Numbered from the stretch's first letter, positions 32,309-42,041 are shown. The stretch is 56,126 bases of DNA from Ruminococcus sp. (GCA_021199375.1 JAJQIB010000034.1:1-56126); one strand, 5' to 3'. Numbers and translations: made by a program. Notes: generated by a model not told the origin, from the letters alone.

Positions 32309-32316
32309 CATGTATT

Positions 32317-33294
32317 TTACCTTCTGTAGTATTCTACACCGCCTATTTTTATACTTGTGTAATCAGTTATTTCTATCATTCTTCTAAAGTAGCAATGAAA
32401 ATGTCCGGCGTCCTCTCCGCTATTTTCGTCGCTGAAGTCGTAGCATAAGGTATCCGATTCATTTTCGTCATAAAAATCGCTTACCAAATTATACGATTCA
32501 CCATTTTTCTTTACGAGATTGACGTTAGCTCCATAACCTATTACTTCACCGTATCCGCAAAGTGAAATTGGTGAAAGGGTTACCTCATTGCCGTTTTCAT
32601 CTGAATAAACTATGGTTTCGACATTAGTCTCAATGCTTACGGTAAATTCAATTCCATCAAAATATTTTCCAACGTGTTCATAATCATATCCCGAATGCTC
32701 TTCATCGTCAATATCAGCGTAAATTTCAAAGGTTATCTCTCGTGAGGTATCTGCTTTGCTTATATCGTAGCTACTAATAAACGCGCCTGTATCGTTCACC
32801 TGTGAATCTGTTGCATTCTCATCATTTGCAAAGGATATGAAGGTTGCAGTTTCATAATCTGTATATACCTCTTCGTCTGTGTCGTTATAGTACATTCTAA
32901 CGTTCGGCATACCTATTGTATTCATCAGATGTGTAGCTTCTTCATCAAGCGCTTTGTAGGTAAATACAGCTAAAACGGTATTTTCATCGCAAATAAGTGT
33001 GTCAAGCGTAACCTCAATGTGCTCATTTGAGCTAATAAGATTTTTTGTAAGATCATATTTTTCGATTAAATCTGCCGCCTCAGAGCCCATATAATGCTCA
33101 ACGCTGTTACGGTTTGTAAGTGCGTTGTAGGCTGCCCCTGCCGAGATGGTAAGTACTGCCGCAGCCGCAATTATAGTAACAGCTTTAGTTAGTGCTTTGC
33201 TGCACCTTATCCTGTGCTTTTTGAAGTCTGCCGCTTCGTCAATAAATCTGTCGTCAATGTCCGTCATTGCATTCAATATGGTTTTGTCGTTCAT
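32317..33294 (-). CDS. Anti-sigma factor-like membrane protein, DUF4179 type
   Basis: A 325-residue single-pass protein. The cytoplasmic N-terminus (MNDKTILNAMTDIDDRFIDEAADF) is the short sigma-binding-like motif common before DUF4179 domains. A transmembrane helix follows at about residues 35-57 (AVTIIAAAAVLTISAGAAY), then an acidic beta-rich external domain. Proteins of this layout are encoded with ECF sigma factors and probably hold them inactive until an envelope signal arrives. ATG 33294 is chosen because GAGG stands 9 nt upstream; ATG 33303 overlaps that SD. The gene overlaps the sigma gene by 41 bp, so the two are co-expressed. Confidence 0.8.
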   Translation of the reverse strand: MNDKTILNAMTDIDDRFIDEAADFKKHRIRCSKALTKAVTIIAAAAVLTISAGAAYNALTNRNSVEHYMGSEAADLIEKYDLTKNLISSNEHIEVTLDTLICDENTVLAVFTYKALDEEATHLMNTIGMPNVRMYYNDTDEEVYTDYETATFISFANDENATDSQVNDTGAFISSYDISKADTSREITFEIYADIDDEEHSGYDYEHVGKYFDGIEFTVSIETNVETIVYSDENGNEVTLSPISLCGYGEVIGYGANVNLVKKNGESYNLVSDFYDENESDTLCYDFSDENSGEDAGHFHCYFRRMIEITDYTSIKIGGVEYYRR

Positions 33295-33853
33295 AGTTTT
33301 CATCCTCGCTTTCTAAGTATTTTTTTAGCTTGCTTCGTGTTCGGTAAAGCATTGTTCGTATTTTGCCCTCGCTGCAGCCGAGCTCTTTCGCAATTTCTAC
33401 AGAGCTTTCGCCGTACCAATATCTTTTGATAAATACTATTCGCTTTTGTGAGTCCAGTGATGTCAAAAATTGGTTTAGCCGACCGACAAGCTGTTCAGAT
33501 TGAACGTTTATTTCGCTTGAGCTATCCGGAATACATTCAAGCATCTCTTGCGTTAGCTCAACTGTTTCAGCGTTTCGCTTTTTAGCCGATTGATGTTCAA
33601 GCATTCTAAGTGCGTTTCGCCTGCATATTTTCATAATATATGCGTGAAATTTCTGGGGCTTTTCAGGCGGAATTGCGTTCCATGCTTTAAAATATACGTC
33701 ATTTACACATTCCTCAGCGCTCTGCTCATCGTGAAGCATATTCATTGCAAGTCTTTTAAGCTGCGCACCATACCTGTCGGCAGTTTCGCTAATCGCTTGT
33801 TCATCTCTGCAATAATAGAGCTCTATTATTTTTTCGTCATTCAAATTACTCAT
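33254..33853 (-). CDS. ECF RNA polymerase sigma factor
   Basis: A 199-residue sigma-70-family protein without region 1. Region 2 spans about residues 20-90 (AEECVNDVYFKAWNAIPPEKPQ), region 4 about 130-185 (RIVFIKRYWYGESSVEIAKE, LGCSEGKIRTMLYRTRSKLK). The C-terminal tail is short and polar. With the overlapping downstream membrane protein it forms a sigma/anti-sigma pair sensing some envelope condition. ATG 33853 follows AAAGGGGG with only about 3 nt spacing; TTG 33844 is a possible alternative start. A sigma-A-like promoter is at 33902-33930; a separate ECF-dependent promoter could not be assigned. Confidence 0.88.
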   Translation of the reverse strand: MSNLNDEKIIELYYCRDEQAISETADRYGAQLKRLAMNMLHDEQSAEECVNDVYFKAWNAIPPEKPQKFHAYIMKICRRNALRMLEHQSAKKRNAETVELTQEMLECIPDSSSEINVQSEQLVGRLNQFLTSLDSQKRIVFIKRYWYGESSVEIAKELGCSEGKIRTMLYRTRSKLKKYLESEDENYERQNHIECNDGH

Positions 33854-33901
33854 CCCCCTTTCATCTCTATAGACAGATTTTTTATCATCATCGTCACATC
33901 A

Positions 33902-33930
33902 AGTATAGCATAAATTTTAAAGTCAGCCAA
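33902..33930 (-). promoter_or_regulatory. Promoter of the ECF sigma/anti-sigma unit
   Basis: On minus, TTGGCT (33925-33930), 17 bp, TATACT (33902-33907), about 50 nt before the start codon. Confidence 0.5.
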
Positions 33931-34148
33931 GTGCTTAGTGCCAAATATCTCCATAAAAACTGTGAAAGTTGCACAAAAATACGAATTTCGAGAGATTGGG
34001 GGAGGATTTTTGGACAAATATTGTTACGCAAAGGTTACAGCAGTTACTTATTAGTTTCAACTGTCCGCTAAAATTCCCTCGAAAAGTTACACAAAAATTA
34101 CTGAGAGGATAAAATTTGATACCATTTTTGAAAAATGCGAAAATAGAC

Positions 34149-34177
34149 TTGATTTTTTGTGAGATGTGTGTTAAAAT
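34149..34177 (+). promoter_or_regulatory. Promoter upstream of murA
   Basis: TTGATT (34149-34154), 17 bp, TAAAAT (34172-34177). murA starts at 34367, so the leader would be about 185 nt. A nearer TATAAT (34321-34326) lacks a recognisable -35. Confidence 0.5.
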
Positions 34178-34190
34178 AATAAAAGTGTTG

Positions 34191-34312
34191 AGTGTTTGAG
34201 TGAACACTATGGTTATGAATTTCTCAAAGCCGCTTTTTATGAAGTGTTGGCGGCGATTTTTAATAGGAGCACACAGTGCGAGTTTGGTTTTGATTTTAAA
34301 AAGTGCTCCAAC
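34191..34312 (+). other. murA leader with three possible hairpins
   Basis: The stretch 33931-34366 holds no gene. Within it AGTGTT/AACACT (about 34191-34208), GCCGC (34229-34233)/GCGGC (34250-34254) followed by GATTTTTA, and GGAGCAC (34266-34272)/GTGCTCC (34303-34309) can form stems. The middle one resembles a terminator, which would be compatible with attenuation of murA, but there is no clear anti-terminator pairing. Confidence 0.35.
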
Positions 34313-34366
34313 GCACGGACTATAATAAAGATCTGTGCTTAACAATACAATAAGGGATGTGACGAC

Positions 34367-35659
34367 TTGGAAAAGTTTGTTATACATGGGGGCAAACAGC
34401 TAAGCGGCGAAGTGACAATAAGCGGAGCCAAAAATGCAGCAGTTGCGATTGTAGCGGCAACCATCCTATGCGATGAGCCCGTTATTTTAGAGAACTGTCC
34501 TCAAATAAGTGATATAACATTTTGCATGAAAATACTTAAATCTATGGGTGCGGACATAAAGGTACTGTCCAAAAACAAGATTAGATTTGATACAAGAGGA
34601 ATTGTACACCCTAAGGTGCCTTATGAGATGGCTCGTGTAATGAGAGCATCCTCATACTTCTTAGGAGCGTTGCTCGGAAGATTTCACGAGGCTCACGTAG
34701 CACTCCCCGGAGGCTGTGATCTCGGAGATCGTCCTATTGATCAGCACCTAAAGGCGTTTAGAACGCTCGGAGCGAATGATTCAATCGATGCAGGCGAGGT
34801 GCATCTTAACGCTGACAGCCTAGTTGGCGGACTTATCTACTTTGATATTAACAGCGTGGGCGCAACAATAAACGCTATGCTTGCATCCGTAAAGGCGGAT
34901 GGATATACTGTTATAGAAAATGCCGCAAAGGAGCCGCACGTTGTAGATGTGGCAAACTTCCTAAACTCTATGGGAGCGGACATAATGGGAGCGGGCACCG
35001 ACACAATAAAGGTGAGAGGTGTCAAAAGGCTAAAGGGCGTTGAGTACGCAATTATTCCCGATCAAATCGAGGCAGGTACATTTATGGTAGCCGCAGCAGC
35101 GACTAAATCAGACGTGCTTATAAAGAATGTTATTCCTAAGCATTTAGAATCGATCACTGCAGCCTTGCGCAAGATTGAAGTGGGAGTAGAGGAATTTGAT
35201 GATGCCATCAGAATTTATCCGATTGGCGAGCTAAAGAGAACTACAATCAAGACAATGCCGCATCCGGGATTTCCGACTGATATGCAGCCGCAGATTTCCA
35301 CACTGCTGACACTGGCACAGGGTGCAAGCGTTGTCACCGATGATATATTTGATAACAGATTTAGATATGTAAATGAGCTAAGAAGAATGGGAGCTGATAT
35401 TGTAGTAAACGGAAAAGCGGTTATCATTCAAGGAGTTGAAAGGCTAAAGGGCGCATCTGTGATGGCGCCTGACCTAAGAGCGGGAGCAGCGCTTGTAATA
35501 GCAGGGCTTGCCGCGGAGGGCACGACCGAGATAGGCGATATTCACTACATCGAGCGTGGATATGAGGATATTGTTGAAAAGCTTCAAAGCCTCGGAGCGG
35601 ATATTAAGCGTGTGACTATTGATGACTATGACGATGAAGAGGTAAAAAAGGACGCATAA
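34367..35659 (+). CDS. murA: UDP-N-acetylglucosamine 1-carboxyvinyltransferase
   Basis: A 430-residue enolpyruvyl transferase. The start FVIHGGKQLSGEVTISGAKN, ARVMRASSYFLGALLGR and LPGGCDLGDRPIDQH, whose cysteine is the catalytic, fosfomycin-reactive residue, identify MurA. It adds enolpyruvate from PEP to UDP-GlcNAc, the first committed step of peptidoglycan synthesis, in the cytosol. Translation begins at TTG 34367 behind AAGGGATG. It is followed by a terminator (35675-35713) and then the separate ruvC promoter, so it is probably monocistronic. A second murA paralogue is common in Firmicutes but is not in this window. Confidence 0.95.
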   Translation: MEKFVIHGGKQLSGEVTISGAKNAAVAIVAATILCDEPVILENCPQISDITFCMKILKSMGADIKVLSKNKIRFDTRGIVHPKVPYEMARVMRASSYFLGALLGRFHEAHVALPGGCDLGDRPIDQHLKAFRTLGANDSIDAGEVHLNADSLVGGLIYFDINSVGATINAMLASVKADGYTVIENAAKEPHVVDVANFLNSMGADIMGAGTDTIKVRGVKRLKGVEYAIIPDQIEAGTFMVAAAATKSDVLIKNVIPKHLESITAALRKIEVGVEEFDDAIRIYPIGELKRTTIKTMPHPGFPTDMQPQISTLLTLAQGASVVTDDIFDNRFRYVNELRRMGADIVVNGKAVIIQGVERLKGASVMAPDLRAGAALVIAGLAAEGTTEIGDIHYIERGYEDIVEKLQSLGADIKRVTIDDYDDEEVKKDA

Positions 35660-35674
35660 AGCGTTGAGATATTT

Positions 35675-35713
35675 AAAGCCGATGCAATTTTGAAAGAGTT
35701 GTGTCGGCTTTTG
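35675..35713 (+). terminator. Terminator of murA
   Basis: AAAGCCGA (35675-35682) pairs with TCGGCTTT (35704-35711), with additional pairing inside the loop, followed by a T-rich tail. Confidence 0.7.
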
Positions 35714-35777
35714 TGGTTTGTGCACCAGGTTTTTCCTAATCTATTTCATAATTTTCTGATGATTTAACATTAACCAC

Positions 35778-35806
35778 TTGAAATCTTTGTCTGAGTGTGG
35801 TATAAT
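35778..35806 (+). promoter_or_regulatory. Promoter of the ruvC-to-cvpA operon
   Basis: TTGAAA (35778-35783), 17 bp, TATAAT (35801-35806), 41 nt before the ruvC start. No further terminator is seen until 46622. Confidence 0.75.
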
Positions 35807-35847
35807 AACATGATATGAGTATTTTTGAGTGAGGTGAATCAGGAAAG

Positions 35848-36336
35848 GTGCGTATTTTAGGAATAGACCCGGGCTATGCTATAATTGGCTATGGGGTGAT
35901 TGATTATAGTCACACTAGAATGAACCTTGTAGCATTTGGTGCGATAACGACGTCGGCGGATATGCCGTTTGAAAGAAGACTGAGCGCAATATATGATGAT
36001 ATGCGTTGTCTTATTCAAAGCTATAAGCCTGAGGAGCTTAGCATTGAAAAGCTTTTTTTCAATACCAACCAAAAGACAGTTATAGATGTAGCGCAGGCTA
36101 GGGGAGTGACACTTTTGCCTGTGATTCAGGCGGGCATTCCTATTTATGAGTACACACCCTTGCAGGTGAAATGCTCGATAGTTGGCTATGGACGAGCCGA
36201 AAAAAAGCAGGTGCAGGAGATGACTAAGACCATACTTCATCTAAAGGACATACCTAAGCCTGACGATGCGGCAGATGCGGTGGCTCTTGCCATGACGCAT
36301 GCTTATTCAATTAATACACGAAAGCTATTGGGATAA
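35848..36336 (+). CDS. ruvC: Holliday junction resolvase RuvC
   Basis: A 162-residue endonuclease. The acidic catalytic residues are in LGIDPGYAIIGYG (Asp near residue 7), LSIEKLFFNTNQKT (Glu) and PDDAADAVALAMTHA (Asp pair). The family phrase DVAQARGVTLL is present. It cuts four-way junctions in partnership with RuvAB. It starts at GTG 35848; GAGGTG about 11 nt upstream and AGGAAAG closer are both candidate SDs. First gene of a long operon; ruvA follows after 19 nt, the usual ruvC-ruvA-ruvB order. Confidence 0.95.
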   Translation: MRILGIDPGYAIIGYGVIDYSHTRMNLVAFGAITTSADMPFERRLSAIYDDMRCLIQSYKPEELSIEKLFFNTNQKTVIDVAQARGVTLLPVIQAGIPIYEYTPLQVKCSIVGYGRAEKKQVQEMTKTILHLKDIPKPDDAADAVALAMTHAYSINTRKLLG

Positions 36337-36355
36337 AGAATACGAGGTAAAGCAT

Positions 36356-36955
36356 ATGATATATTCTGTAAGCGGAAGGGTTATTCACACTGAAGCGGAG
36401 CTTGCTGTTATTGAATGCGGCGGTGTGGGTTATGCCTGCAAGACAACATTTAATACACTACAGCAGATAGCTGGCGAGGAAAATGCGATGCTCTATACCT
36501 ATATGAGCGTACGTGAGGATGCAGTCGAGCTTTTTGGCTTTGCACAAAAGGAGGAGCTAAAGTGCTTTAAGCTGCTAATTAGTGTTTCGGGAGTAGGTCC
36601 TAAAGCGGCAATTTCGATTTTGTCGAGCATGAGTACAAATGAGTTTGCACTTAGTGTAGCAACAGGTGATGCCAAGGCCTTTACTAAGGTCAAGGGAGTG
36701 GGTGCAAAGACTGCACAGCGAATCATTCTTGAGCTTAAGGATAAGCTTGCGGGAGAGACCATTTCGGTACGTGGCAGCTCTTCGCAGACCTCTTCAGGGG
36801 CAGCGAGTGGTTCTAATATAGCTGAGGCGGTTACGGCGCTTGAGGTTTTAGGCTATAGTGAGGGCGAAGCACTTTCAGCACTTTCTAAGCTGGACCCCGC
36901 ACTTTCGGTTGAGGAGCTTATTAAGAAATCGCTTATAGGCTTGGCTAGATTTTAA
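36356..36955 (+). CDS. ruvA: Holliday junction DNA helicase subunit RuvA
   Basis: A 199-residue protein with the N-terminal OB fold (MIYSVSGRVIHTEAELAVIE), two helix-hairpin-helix motifs (LISVSGVGPKAAISILS, FTKVKGVGAKTAQRIILELKDK) and a flexible linker before the C-terminal RuvB-binding domain (about 150-199). It tetramerises on the junction. ATG 36356 is chosen (GAGGT 7 nt upstream, standard length about 200) over the longer frame from 36299, which overlaps ruvC. Confidence 0.95.
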   Translation: MIYSVSGRVIHTEAELAVIECGGVGYACKTTFNTLQQIAGEENAMLYTYMSVREDAVELFGFAQKEELKCFKLLISVSGVGPKAAISILSSMSTNEFALSVATGDAKAFTKVKGVGAKTAQRIILELKDKLAGETISVRGSSSQTSSGAASGSNIAEAVTALEVLGYSEGEALSALSKLDPALSVEELIKKSLIGLARF

Positions 36956-36968
36956 TGGAGAGTAGGAA

Positions 36969-38009
36969 ATGATAGAACAGGGCGAATTTGATTTTGAAAA
37001 TCGTATGGTTTCACCAAAGGAGCAGGAGCCGGATACCACTGATGATTTCGAGGTGGGACTTAGACCTAAGACTCTTAATGAATATATAGGTCAGGACAGT
37101 GTTAAGGATAACATAAAGATAAGCATAGAGGCAGCAAAGCAGCGAGGCGATGCGCTTGACCATGTGCTTTTGTATGGTCCTCCGGGACTTGGAAAGACCA
37201 CTCTTTCGATGATTATAGCTCACGAGATGGGAGTAAACATACGCACAACAAGCGGTCCTGCTATAGAAAAGCCAGGCGATTTAGCGGCACTGCTTACTAA
37301 TCTCGAAAAGGGTGATGTGCTTTTTATCGATGAGATACATAGGCTTTCACGTCAGGTTGAGGAGATTCTTTATCCTGCGCTTGAGGACTATGCGCTTGAT
37401 ATAATTATGGGAAAGGGCCCCGCCGCAAGATCTATTAGAATAGAGCTTAATAAGTTCACACTTATAGGCGCAACAACTCGCTCAGGACAGCTTAGTGCAC
37501 CGCTTAGAGATCGTTTTGGAATTGTCGAGCGTCTTGAATTGTACACTCCTGAACAGCTTACTACTATCATTGAGCGTTCGGCAGTGATTTTAGGTGTTCC
37601 TTGTGACCATGAAGGAGCGTTAGAGCTTGCCGCCCGCTCAAGGGGCACACCAAGAATTGCCAATCGTATGCTCAGACGCACACGCGATTATGCGCAAATC
37701 ATGGGAGATGGCAGAATCACAAAGGATATAGCAAGGTTTGCGCTTGACAGGCTTGAAATTGATAATCTGGGACTTGATAAGCTCGATAGGCGTATGCTTG
37801 AGATGATAATAAAGGGATATGGCGGAGGTCCTGTAGGACTTCAGACGCTTGCCGCTGCAATTGGCGAGGAGGCTGTGACACTTGAGGATGTGTGTGAACC
37901 GTATCTTATGCAGCTGGGATTTCTTTCGAAAACTCCACGAGGACGTGTGGCGACGCAGCTAGCGTATGAGCATCTGGGAATACTTAAGGATGGTCAGATG
38001 ACATTGTAA
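36969..38009 (+). CDS. ruvB: Holliday junction DNA helicase subunit RuvB
   Basis: A 346-residue AAA+ motor. [20 protein letters not shown], Walker [12 protein letters not shown], Walker [15 protein letters not shown] and sensor 1 GATTRSG are all present, and a winged-helix DNA-binding domain ends the protein ([20 protein letters not shown]). It drives branch migration with RuvA. It follows ruvA by 13 nt and precedes glmM by 24 nt. Confidence 0.96.
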   Translation: MIEQGEFDFENRMVSPKEQEPDTTDDFEVGLRPKTLNEYIGQDSVKDNIKISIEAAKQRGDALDHVLLYGPPGLGKTTLSMIIAHEMGVNIRTTSGPAIEKPGDLAALLTNLEKGDVLFIDEIHRLSRQVEEILYPALEDYALDIIMGKGPAARSIRIELNKFTLIGATTRSGQLSAPLRDRFGIVERLELYTPEQLTTIIERSAVILGVPCDHEGALELAARSRGTPRIANRMLRRTRDYAQIMGDGRITKDIARFALDRLEIDNLGLDKLDRRMLEMIIKGYGGGPVGLQTLAAAIGEEAVTLEDVCEPYLMQLGFLSKTPRGRVATQLAYEHLGILKDGQMTL

Positions 38010-38033
38010 TTTACGACAAGGAGACTATTAGAT

Positions 38034-39377
38034 ATGGGAAGACTTTTCGGAACCGATGGAGCAAGAGGAGTTGCTATAAGTGAGCTTACCTGTGAGCTTG
38101 CAATACAGATAGGCAGAGCGGCAGCTATGGTGCTTGCGAAGGAATGTGGAGATACACCGAAGATTATAATAGGCAAGGACACAAGAATATCAGGAGATCT
38201 GCTTGAATCAGCACTTGCGGCAGGAATTTGTTCGGTAGGAGCGAATGTGCATTTGCTGGGAGTTGTACCTACACCAGCTGTTGCAATGCTTGTAAAAAAA
38301 TACAATGCGGATGCTGGAATAATGATTTCGGCATCACATAATTCGGTTGAGTTTAACGGCATAAAGCTGTTCTCGGGTACAGGCTTTAAGCTTTCAGACA
38401 AAATAGAAGCCGAGATAGAGGAGCTTATTCTTGACACTCCTGAAAGGATCAAGCTAAAGGATGGCTGCGACATTGGCAGGATTTTTTATGAGAATAACGC
38501 CGTAGGTGATTATACTGAATTTATAAAATCTGCTATAGATGGTGATATGAGCGCAGTTAAGGTCGTAATTGATTGTGCAAATGGTTCTGCAAGTGCTACT
38601 GCAAAACAGATTTTTGAGGGAATCGGTGCAGATTGTACCTTTATAAGCTGTGAGCCCGATGGAACTAATATTAACAAAAGCTGTGGCTCTACACATATGG
38701 AGAATCTACAAGGTGAGGTTAAGCGTCTAGGCGCAGATTTGGGACTTGCATTTGACGGTGATGCTGACAGATGCTTGGCGGTTGACGAAAATGGAGATAT
38801 AATCGATGGAGATAAGCTGCTCGCTATTTTCTCGAAATACATGAAATCAAAAGGCACACTAAAGAGAGATGCTTGTGTTGTTACGGTAATGAGCAATATC
38901 GGATTTTTCAAATTCGCCGAACGCGAGGGTATTAGAGCAGAAAAGACCGCAGTTGGAGACAGATATGTGCTTGAAAGAATGCTTGAGGATGGATACAACC
39001 TAGGCGGTGAGCAGTCGGGACACGTTATAATGCTTGATTATGCAAATACTGGTGATGGCGAGCTTACTGGTGCAAAATTAGTTGAGATAATGTCGGCAAC
39101 AGGATGTAAGGCAAGCGAGCTTGCAGGCTGTATGGAAAGCTATCCGCAGATACTTGTGAATGTGAAAATCACTGCTGATAAAAAGGGAATGTGGGATAAG
39201 GTTCCCGAAATAACCGAGGCTATAAAAATGTATGAGCGAAAGCTTGGCAGTGACGGAAGAATACTCGTCAGAGAATCGGGCACTGAACCACTTGTTAGAG
39301 TGATGATTGAGGGCAAGGATATAGATGAAATCACTGAGATGGCAAATAGTATTGCTGAGCTTGTTGAGCGTATGTGA
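38034..39377 (+). CDS. glmM: Phosphoglucosamine mutase
   Basis: A 447-residue alpha-D-phosphohexomutase. The start GRLFGTDGARGVA, the phosphoserine loop MISASHNSVEFNGIKLF, the metal loop DGDADRCLAVDENG, and the phosphate-binding RESGTEPLVRVMIEG define GlmM. It converts glucosamine-6-phosphate to glucosamine-1-phosphate on the route to UDP-GlcNAc, the substrate of MurA encoded 2.4 kb upstream. ATG 38034 follows AAGGAG. Normal length. Confidence 0.95.
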   Translation: MGRLFGTDGARGVAISELTCELAIQIGRAAAMVLAKECGDTPKIIIGKDTRISGDLLESALAAGICSVGANVHLLGVVPTPAVAMLVKKYNADAGIMISASHNSVEFNGIKLFSGTGFKLSDKIEAEIEELILDTPERIKLKDGCDIGRIFYENNAVGDYTEFIKSAIDGDMSAVKVVIDCANGSASATAKQIFEGIGADCTFISCEPDGTNINKSCGSTHMENLQGEVKRLGADLGLAFDGDADRCLAVDENGDIIDGDKLLAIFSKYMKSKGTLKRDACVVTVMSNIGFFKFAEREGIRAEKTAVGDRYVLERMLEDGYNLGGEQSGHVIMLDYANTGDGELTGAKLVEIMSATGCKASELAGCMESYPQILVNVKITADKKGMWDKVPEITEAIKMYERKLGSDGRILVRESGTEPLVRVMIEGKDIDEITEMANSIAELVERM

Positions 39378-39391
39378 CGAGGACTGAAGAT

Positions 39392-40264
39392 ATGAGAATT
39401 GCTGATAAATGGCAGGATTATAAAATCATTGATACGTCGGGTGGTGAAAAGCTCGAACGTTGGGGTGGTATAACGCTTGTGCGTCCCGATCCGCAGGTCA
39501 TTTGGCACTCTGAACACAAAACCGACCTTTGGAAAAGGGCGGATGCTGTTTATCACCGCTCAAGCAAGGGCGGCGGAGAGTGGGAGTTCAGACGTAAATT
39601 TCCTGAAAGCTGGAATATTGAGTACGGCGAGCTTAGATTTGTAATACGTCCGACAGGCTTTAAGCATACAGGACTTTTTCCTGAGCAGGCGGTGAATTGG
39701 GATTTTATGAGCGATAGGATACGCACAGCTAAGGCTTCGGGGCGTGAGATTAAGGTGCTCAATTTGTTCGCTTACACAGGTGGTGCAACGCTTGCCTGCG
39801 CAAATGCCGGAGCATCAGTAACGCACGTTGATGCATCAAAGGGAATGGTTTCATGGGCGAGAGATAACGCTGAGGCAAGTGCACTTGCTGACAGACCGAT
39901 TCGATGGCTGGTGGATGATTGTGAAAAGTTTGTTAAGCGTGAAATACGTCGTGGAAACCGATACGATGGTATTGTAATGGATCCTCCGAGCTACGGCAGA
40001 GGACCGGGCGGCGAGATTTGGAAGCTTGAGGATTGTATTTTTGATCTGGTAAAGCTTTGTACCGAGGTGCTAAGCGAAGATCCAATTTTCTTTTTGCTAA
40101 ACAGCTACACAACCGGACTTTCACCGTCAGTAATGGCATATATTTTGAGTGAAACGGTAGGTGAGCGTTTTGGCGGACAGGTTCAGGCGGACGAAATAGG
40201 ACTGCCTGTTGAGCTGTCGAAAAGTCCGTTTCCTTGTGGTTCTACGGCGATTTGGACGAGGTAA
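39392..40264 (+). CDS. Class I SAM-dependent methyltransferase, RlmI-like (COG1092)
   Basis: A 290-residue methyltransferase. The Rossmann motif I is VLNLFAYTGGATLACANAGA, the acidic loop is VTHVDASKGMVSWARDNAEA, and the catalytic-type motif IV is DGIVMDPPSYGRGPGG. This resembles RlmI/YccW-type 23S rRNA cytosine-C5 methyltransferases and their COG1092 relatives, but the N-terminal PUA domain is not evident, so the target is uncertain. ATG 39392 is preferred (CGAGGA 8 nt upstream); the GTG at 39374 overlaps the glmM stop and lies before that SD. The next gene begins 5 nt after the stop. Confidence 0.82.
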   Translation: MRIADKWQDYKIIDTSGGEKLERWGGITLVRPDPQVIWHSEHKTDLWKRADAVYHRSSKGGGEWEFRRKFPESWNIEYGELRFVIRPTGFKHTGLFPEQAVNWDFMSDRIRTAKASGREIKVLNLFAYTGGATLACANAGASVTHVDASKGMVSWARDNAEASALADRPIRWLVDDCEKFVKREIRRGNRYDGIVMDPPSYGRGPGGEIWKLEDCIFDLVKLCTEVLSEDPIFFLLNSYTTGLSPSVMAYILSETVGERFGGQVQADEIGLPVELSKSPFPCGSTAIWTR

Positions 40265-40269
40265 GGGCT

Positions 40270-41154
40270 ATGAATGATTTTGTTTATATGTACGGAATGG
40301 TCATGAGCACAGTCGGCTTTCTTTTAAACGGACAATTTCCAAAAGCGGACGGCACAGCTAATATCAGAAAAAAGCATCATCAGCTTGGTGGTGAAACCGG
40401 AACAGCTGCCGCAGTGCTTTGCTCACTTGGAGTTAATGTCAAGCTCGGCGGCTCACATCTTGGCAGGCTCAACAGGGACTTAATTCTAAACTATTTTGCC
40501 GATAAGTGCGCAGATGTAAGCGAGCTTAAGCATGAGGACTTTGATGGAATAATAGATTGGGTGTTTATCGACAGTCAAAGTCGTACCTGCTTTGGTGAGT
40601 GGGACAAGCTGTTTAGCAGAAGCGAGCCGTTCTATGAGCCGCCCTGTGAAAGCTCAGTTAGAGAGTGTAAGTGTATTGGTGCAGACCCTTTTTTCGGTGA
40701 GGATATAGCCAGGCTTGCGGTTAAGCATGGAAAGCCTTATGCCGTAATCGACTGTGAGCACGACAGCTTTTTTAATAAGCATTGTGCGGTCAATGCAGTA
40801 TCTCATCAGTATCTTGATGATCACTACAGCTCAATGAGCTATGATGATGCTTATAGTCTTTATACCGATAATTCAGATGGACTTGTAATTTTTACGCTTG
40901 GCGAAAAGGGTGCAATGTACGGCAGACGTGGGCAGGCTCCTAAATATTGTGAAGCATTTGAGGTTAATGCTGTTTCTACATTAGGCGCAGGAGATACATT
41001 TAAAGCGGGAACGATTTACGCCTTGTATAAGGGAATGAGCGATGACGAGCTTGTGCGTTTTTCATGTGCAACCGCCGCCTCAGCCTGTATGTATTTTCCT
41101 ATCGCAGACAATCCGCCGACAATAGATCGTATAAATAAGCTTATTTTAAAATAA
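40270..41154 (+). CDS. PfkB-family carbohydrate kinase
   Basis: A 294-residue ribokinase-like protein. [25 protein letters not shown] is the N-terminal PfkB signature and [21 protein letters not shown] the C-terminal one with the catalytic Asp and anion hole (GAGD). It phosphorylates a sugar or nucleoside; the substrate cannot be inferred, and neighbours (methyltransferase, ECF transporter) give no direct clue. ATG 40270 is chosen because GAGGTAAGGG is directly upstream; the longer frame overlaps the methyltransferase end. Confidence 0.85.
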   Translation: MNDFVYMYGMVMSTVGFLLNGQFPKADGTANIRKKHHQLGGETGTAAAVLCSLGVNVKLGGSHLGRLNRDLILNYFADKCADVSELKHEDFDGIIDWVFIDSQSRTCFGEWDKLFSRSEPFYEPPCESSVRECKCIGADPFFGEDIARLAVKHGKPYAVIDCEHDSFFNKHCAVNAVSHQYLDDHYSSMSYDDAYSLYTDNSDGLVIFTLGEKGAMYGRRGQAPKYCEAFEVNAVSTLGAGDTFKAGTIYALYKGMSDDELVRFSCATAASACMYFPIADNPPTIDRINKLILK

Positions 41155-41174
41155 AGAACAAAAGGAACGATAAA

Positions 41175-42041
41175 ATGAATGTATTTTTAGATGCTGACGA
41201 AATAACCTTTTCGTATCCGAGCAATCAGGATGAAAAAGAAAAAAATGATGTGCTAAAGGGTGTATCCTTAAGCGTAGAAAAGGGTGAGTTTGTAGCGGTG
41301 CTTGGTCATAATGGGTCGGGCAAATCTACACTGGCAAAATGCTTTAATGCGATAAATATTCCGGATAGCGGCACTGTTACTGTAAATGGCATGGATACTA
41401 AGGATGAGGAAAATCTTTTGGCAATACGAAGCTGTGCCGGTATGGTGTTTCAAAATCCCGACAATCAGATTGTGGCCACAATAGTTGAAGAGGATGTGGC
41501 ATTTGCACTTGAAAATATGGGTGTTGAGCCGAAGGAGATTCGCAGACGTGTTGATGAGGCACTAAAAAAGGTCGGTATGTACGAATACCGAATGCATGCT
41601 CCTCACAAGCTTTCAGGAGGACAAAAGCAGCGTGTAGCTATTGCAGGAATCATTGCCATGAATCCGGATTGTATTTTGTTAGACGAGCCTACAGCTATGC
41701 TAGATCCTAGAGGAAGAAAAGAGGTCATGAACACCATAAAAATGCTAAACCATGATCAGGGCGTTACCATCATGCTTATAACTCACTATATGGAGGAGGC
41801 TGCTCAGGCTGACAGAGTGGTGGTAATCGATGAGGGCGAAATTATGATGGACGGCACTCCAAGAGCAATTTTCTCACAGGTGCAGACGATGAAAAATCTA
41901 GGGCTGGATGTGCCGCAGGTAACAGAGCTTGCTTGGCGCCTCAGAAGGGCAGGATATGATCTGCCTCAGGACATAATTACAGAGGATGAATGTGTGGAGG
42001 CACTCTGTAGGTTATTTAGTGAAAAGAGAAAGGAAATATGA
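41175..42041 (+). CDS. ecfA1: Energy-coupling factor transporter ATPase A1
   Basis: A 288-residue ABC ATPase. Walker [12 protein letters not shown]-loop [21 protein letters not shown], signature [13 protein letters not shown] and Walker [13 protein letters not shown] are intact; the Q-helix ending in DNQ is typical of EcfA. It powers vitamin or metal uptake with EcfA2, EcfT and exchangeable S components encoded elsewhere. The stop overlaps ecfA2 by ATGA. In many Firmicutes the ecfA1-ecfA2-ecfT-truA block sits in the ribosomal-protein region; here it follows ruvCAB-glmM. Confidence 0.94.
   Translation: MNVFLDADEITFSYPSNQDEKEKNDVLKGVSLSVEKGEFVAVLGHNGSGKSTLAKCFNAINIPDSGTVTVNGMDTKDEENLLAIRSCAGMVFQNPDNQIVATIVEEDVAFALENMGVEPKEIRRRVDEALKKVGMYEYRMHAPHKLSGGQKQRVAIAGIIAMNPDCILLDEPTAMLDPRGRKEVMNTIKMLNHDQGVTIMLITHYMEEAAQADRVVVIDEGEIMMDGTPRAIFSQVQTMKNLGLDVPQVTELAWRLRRAGYDLPQDIITEDECVEALCRLFSEKRKEI

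Noticed and set aside
34239-34325. 28-codon leader-peptide-like frame before murA
   Set aside because: No SD, no run of regulatory codons, and it overlaps the hairpins.
33935-34387. 150-codon minus-strand frame upstream of murA
   Set aside because: Antisense to the murA leader, no SD, no family resemblance; the hairpins and promoter on plus explain the region better.
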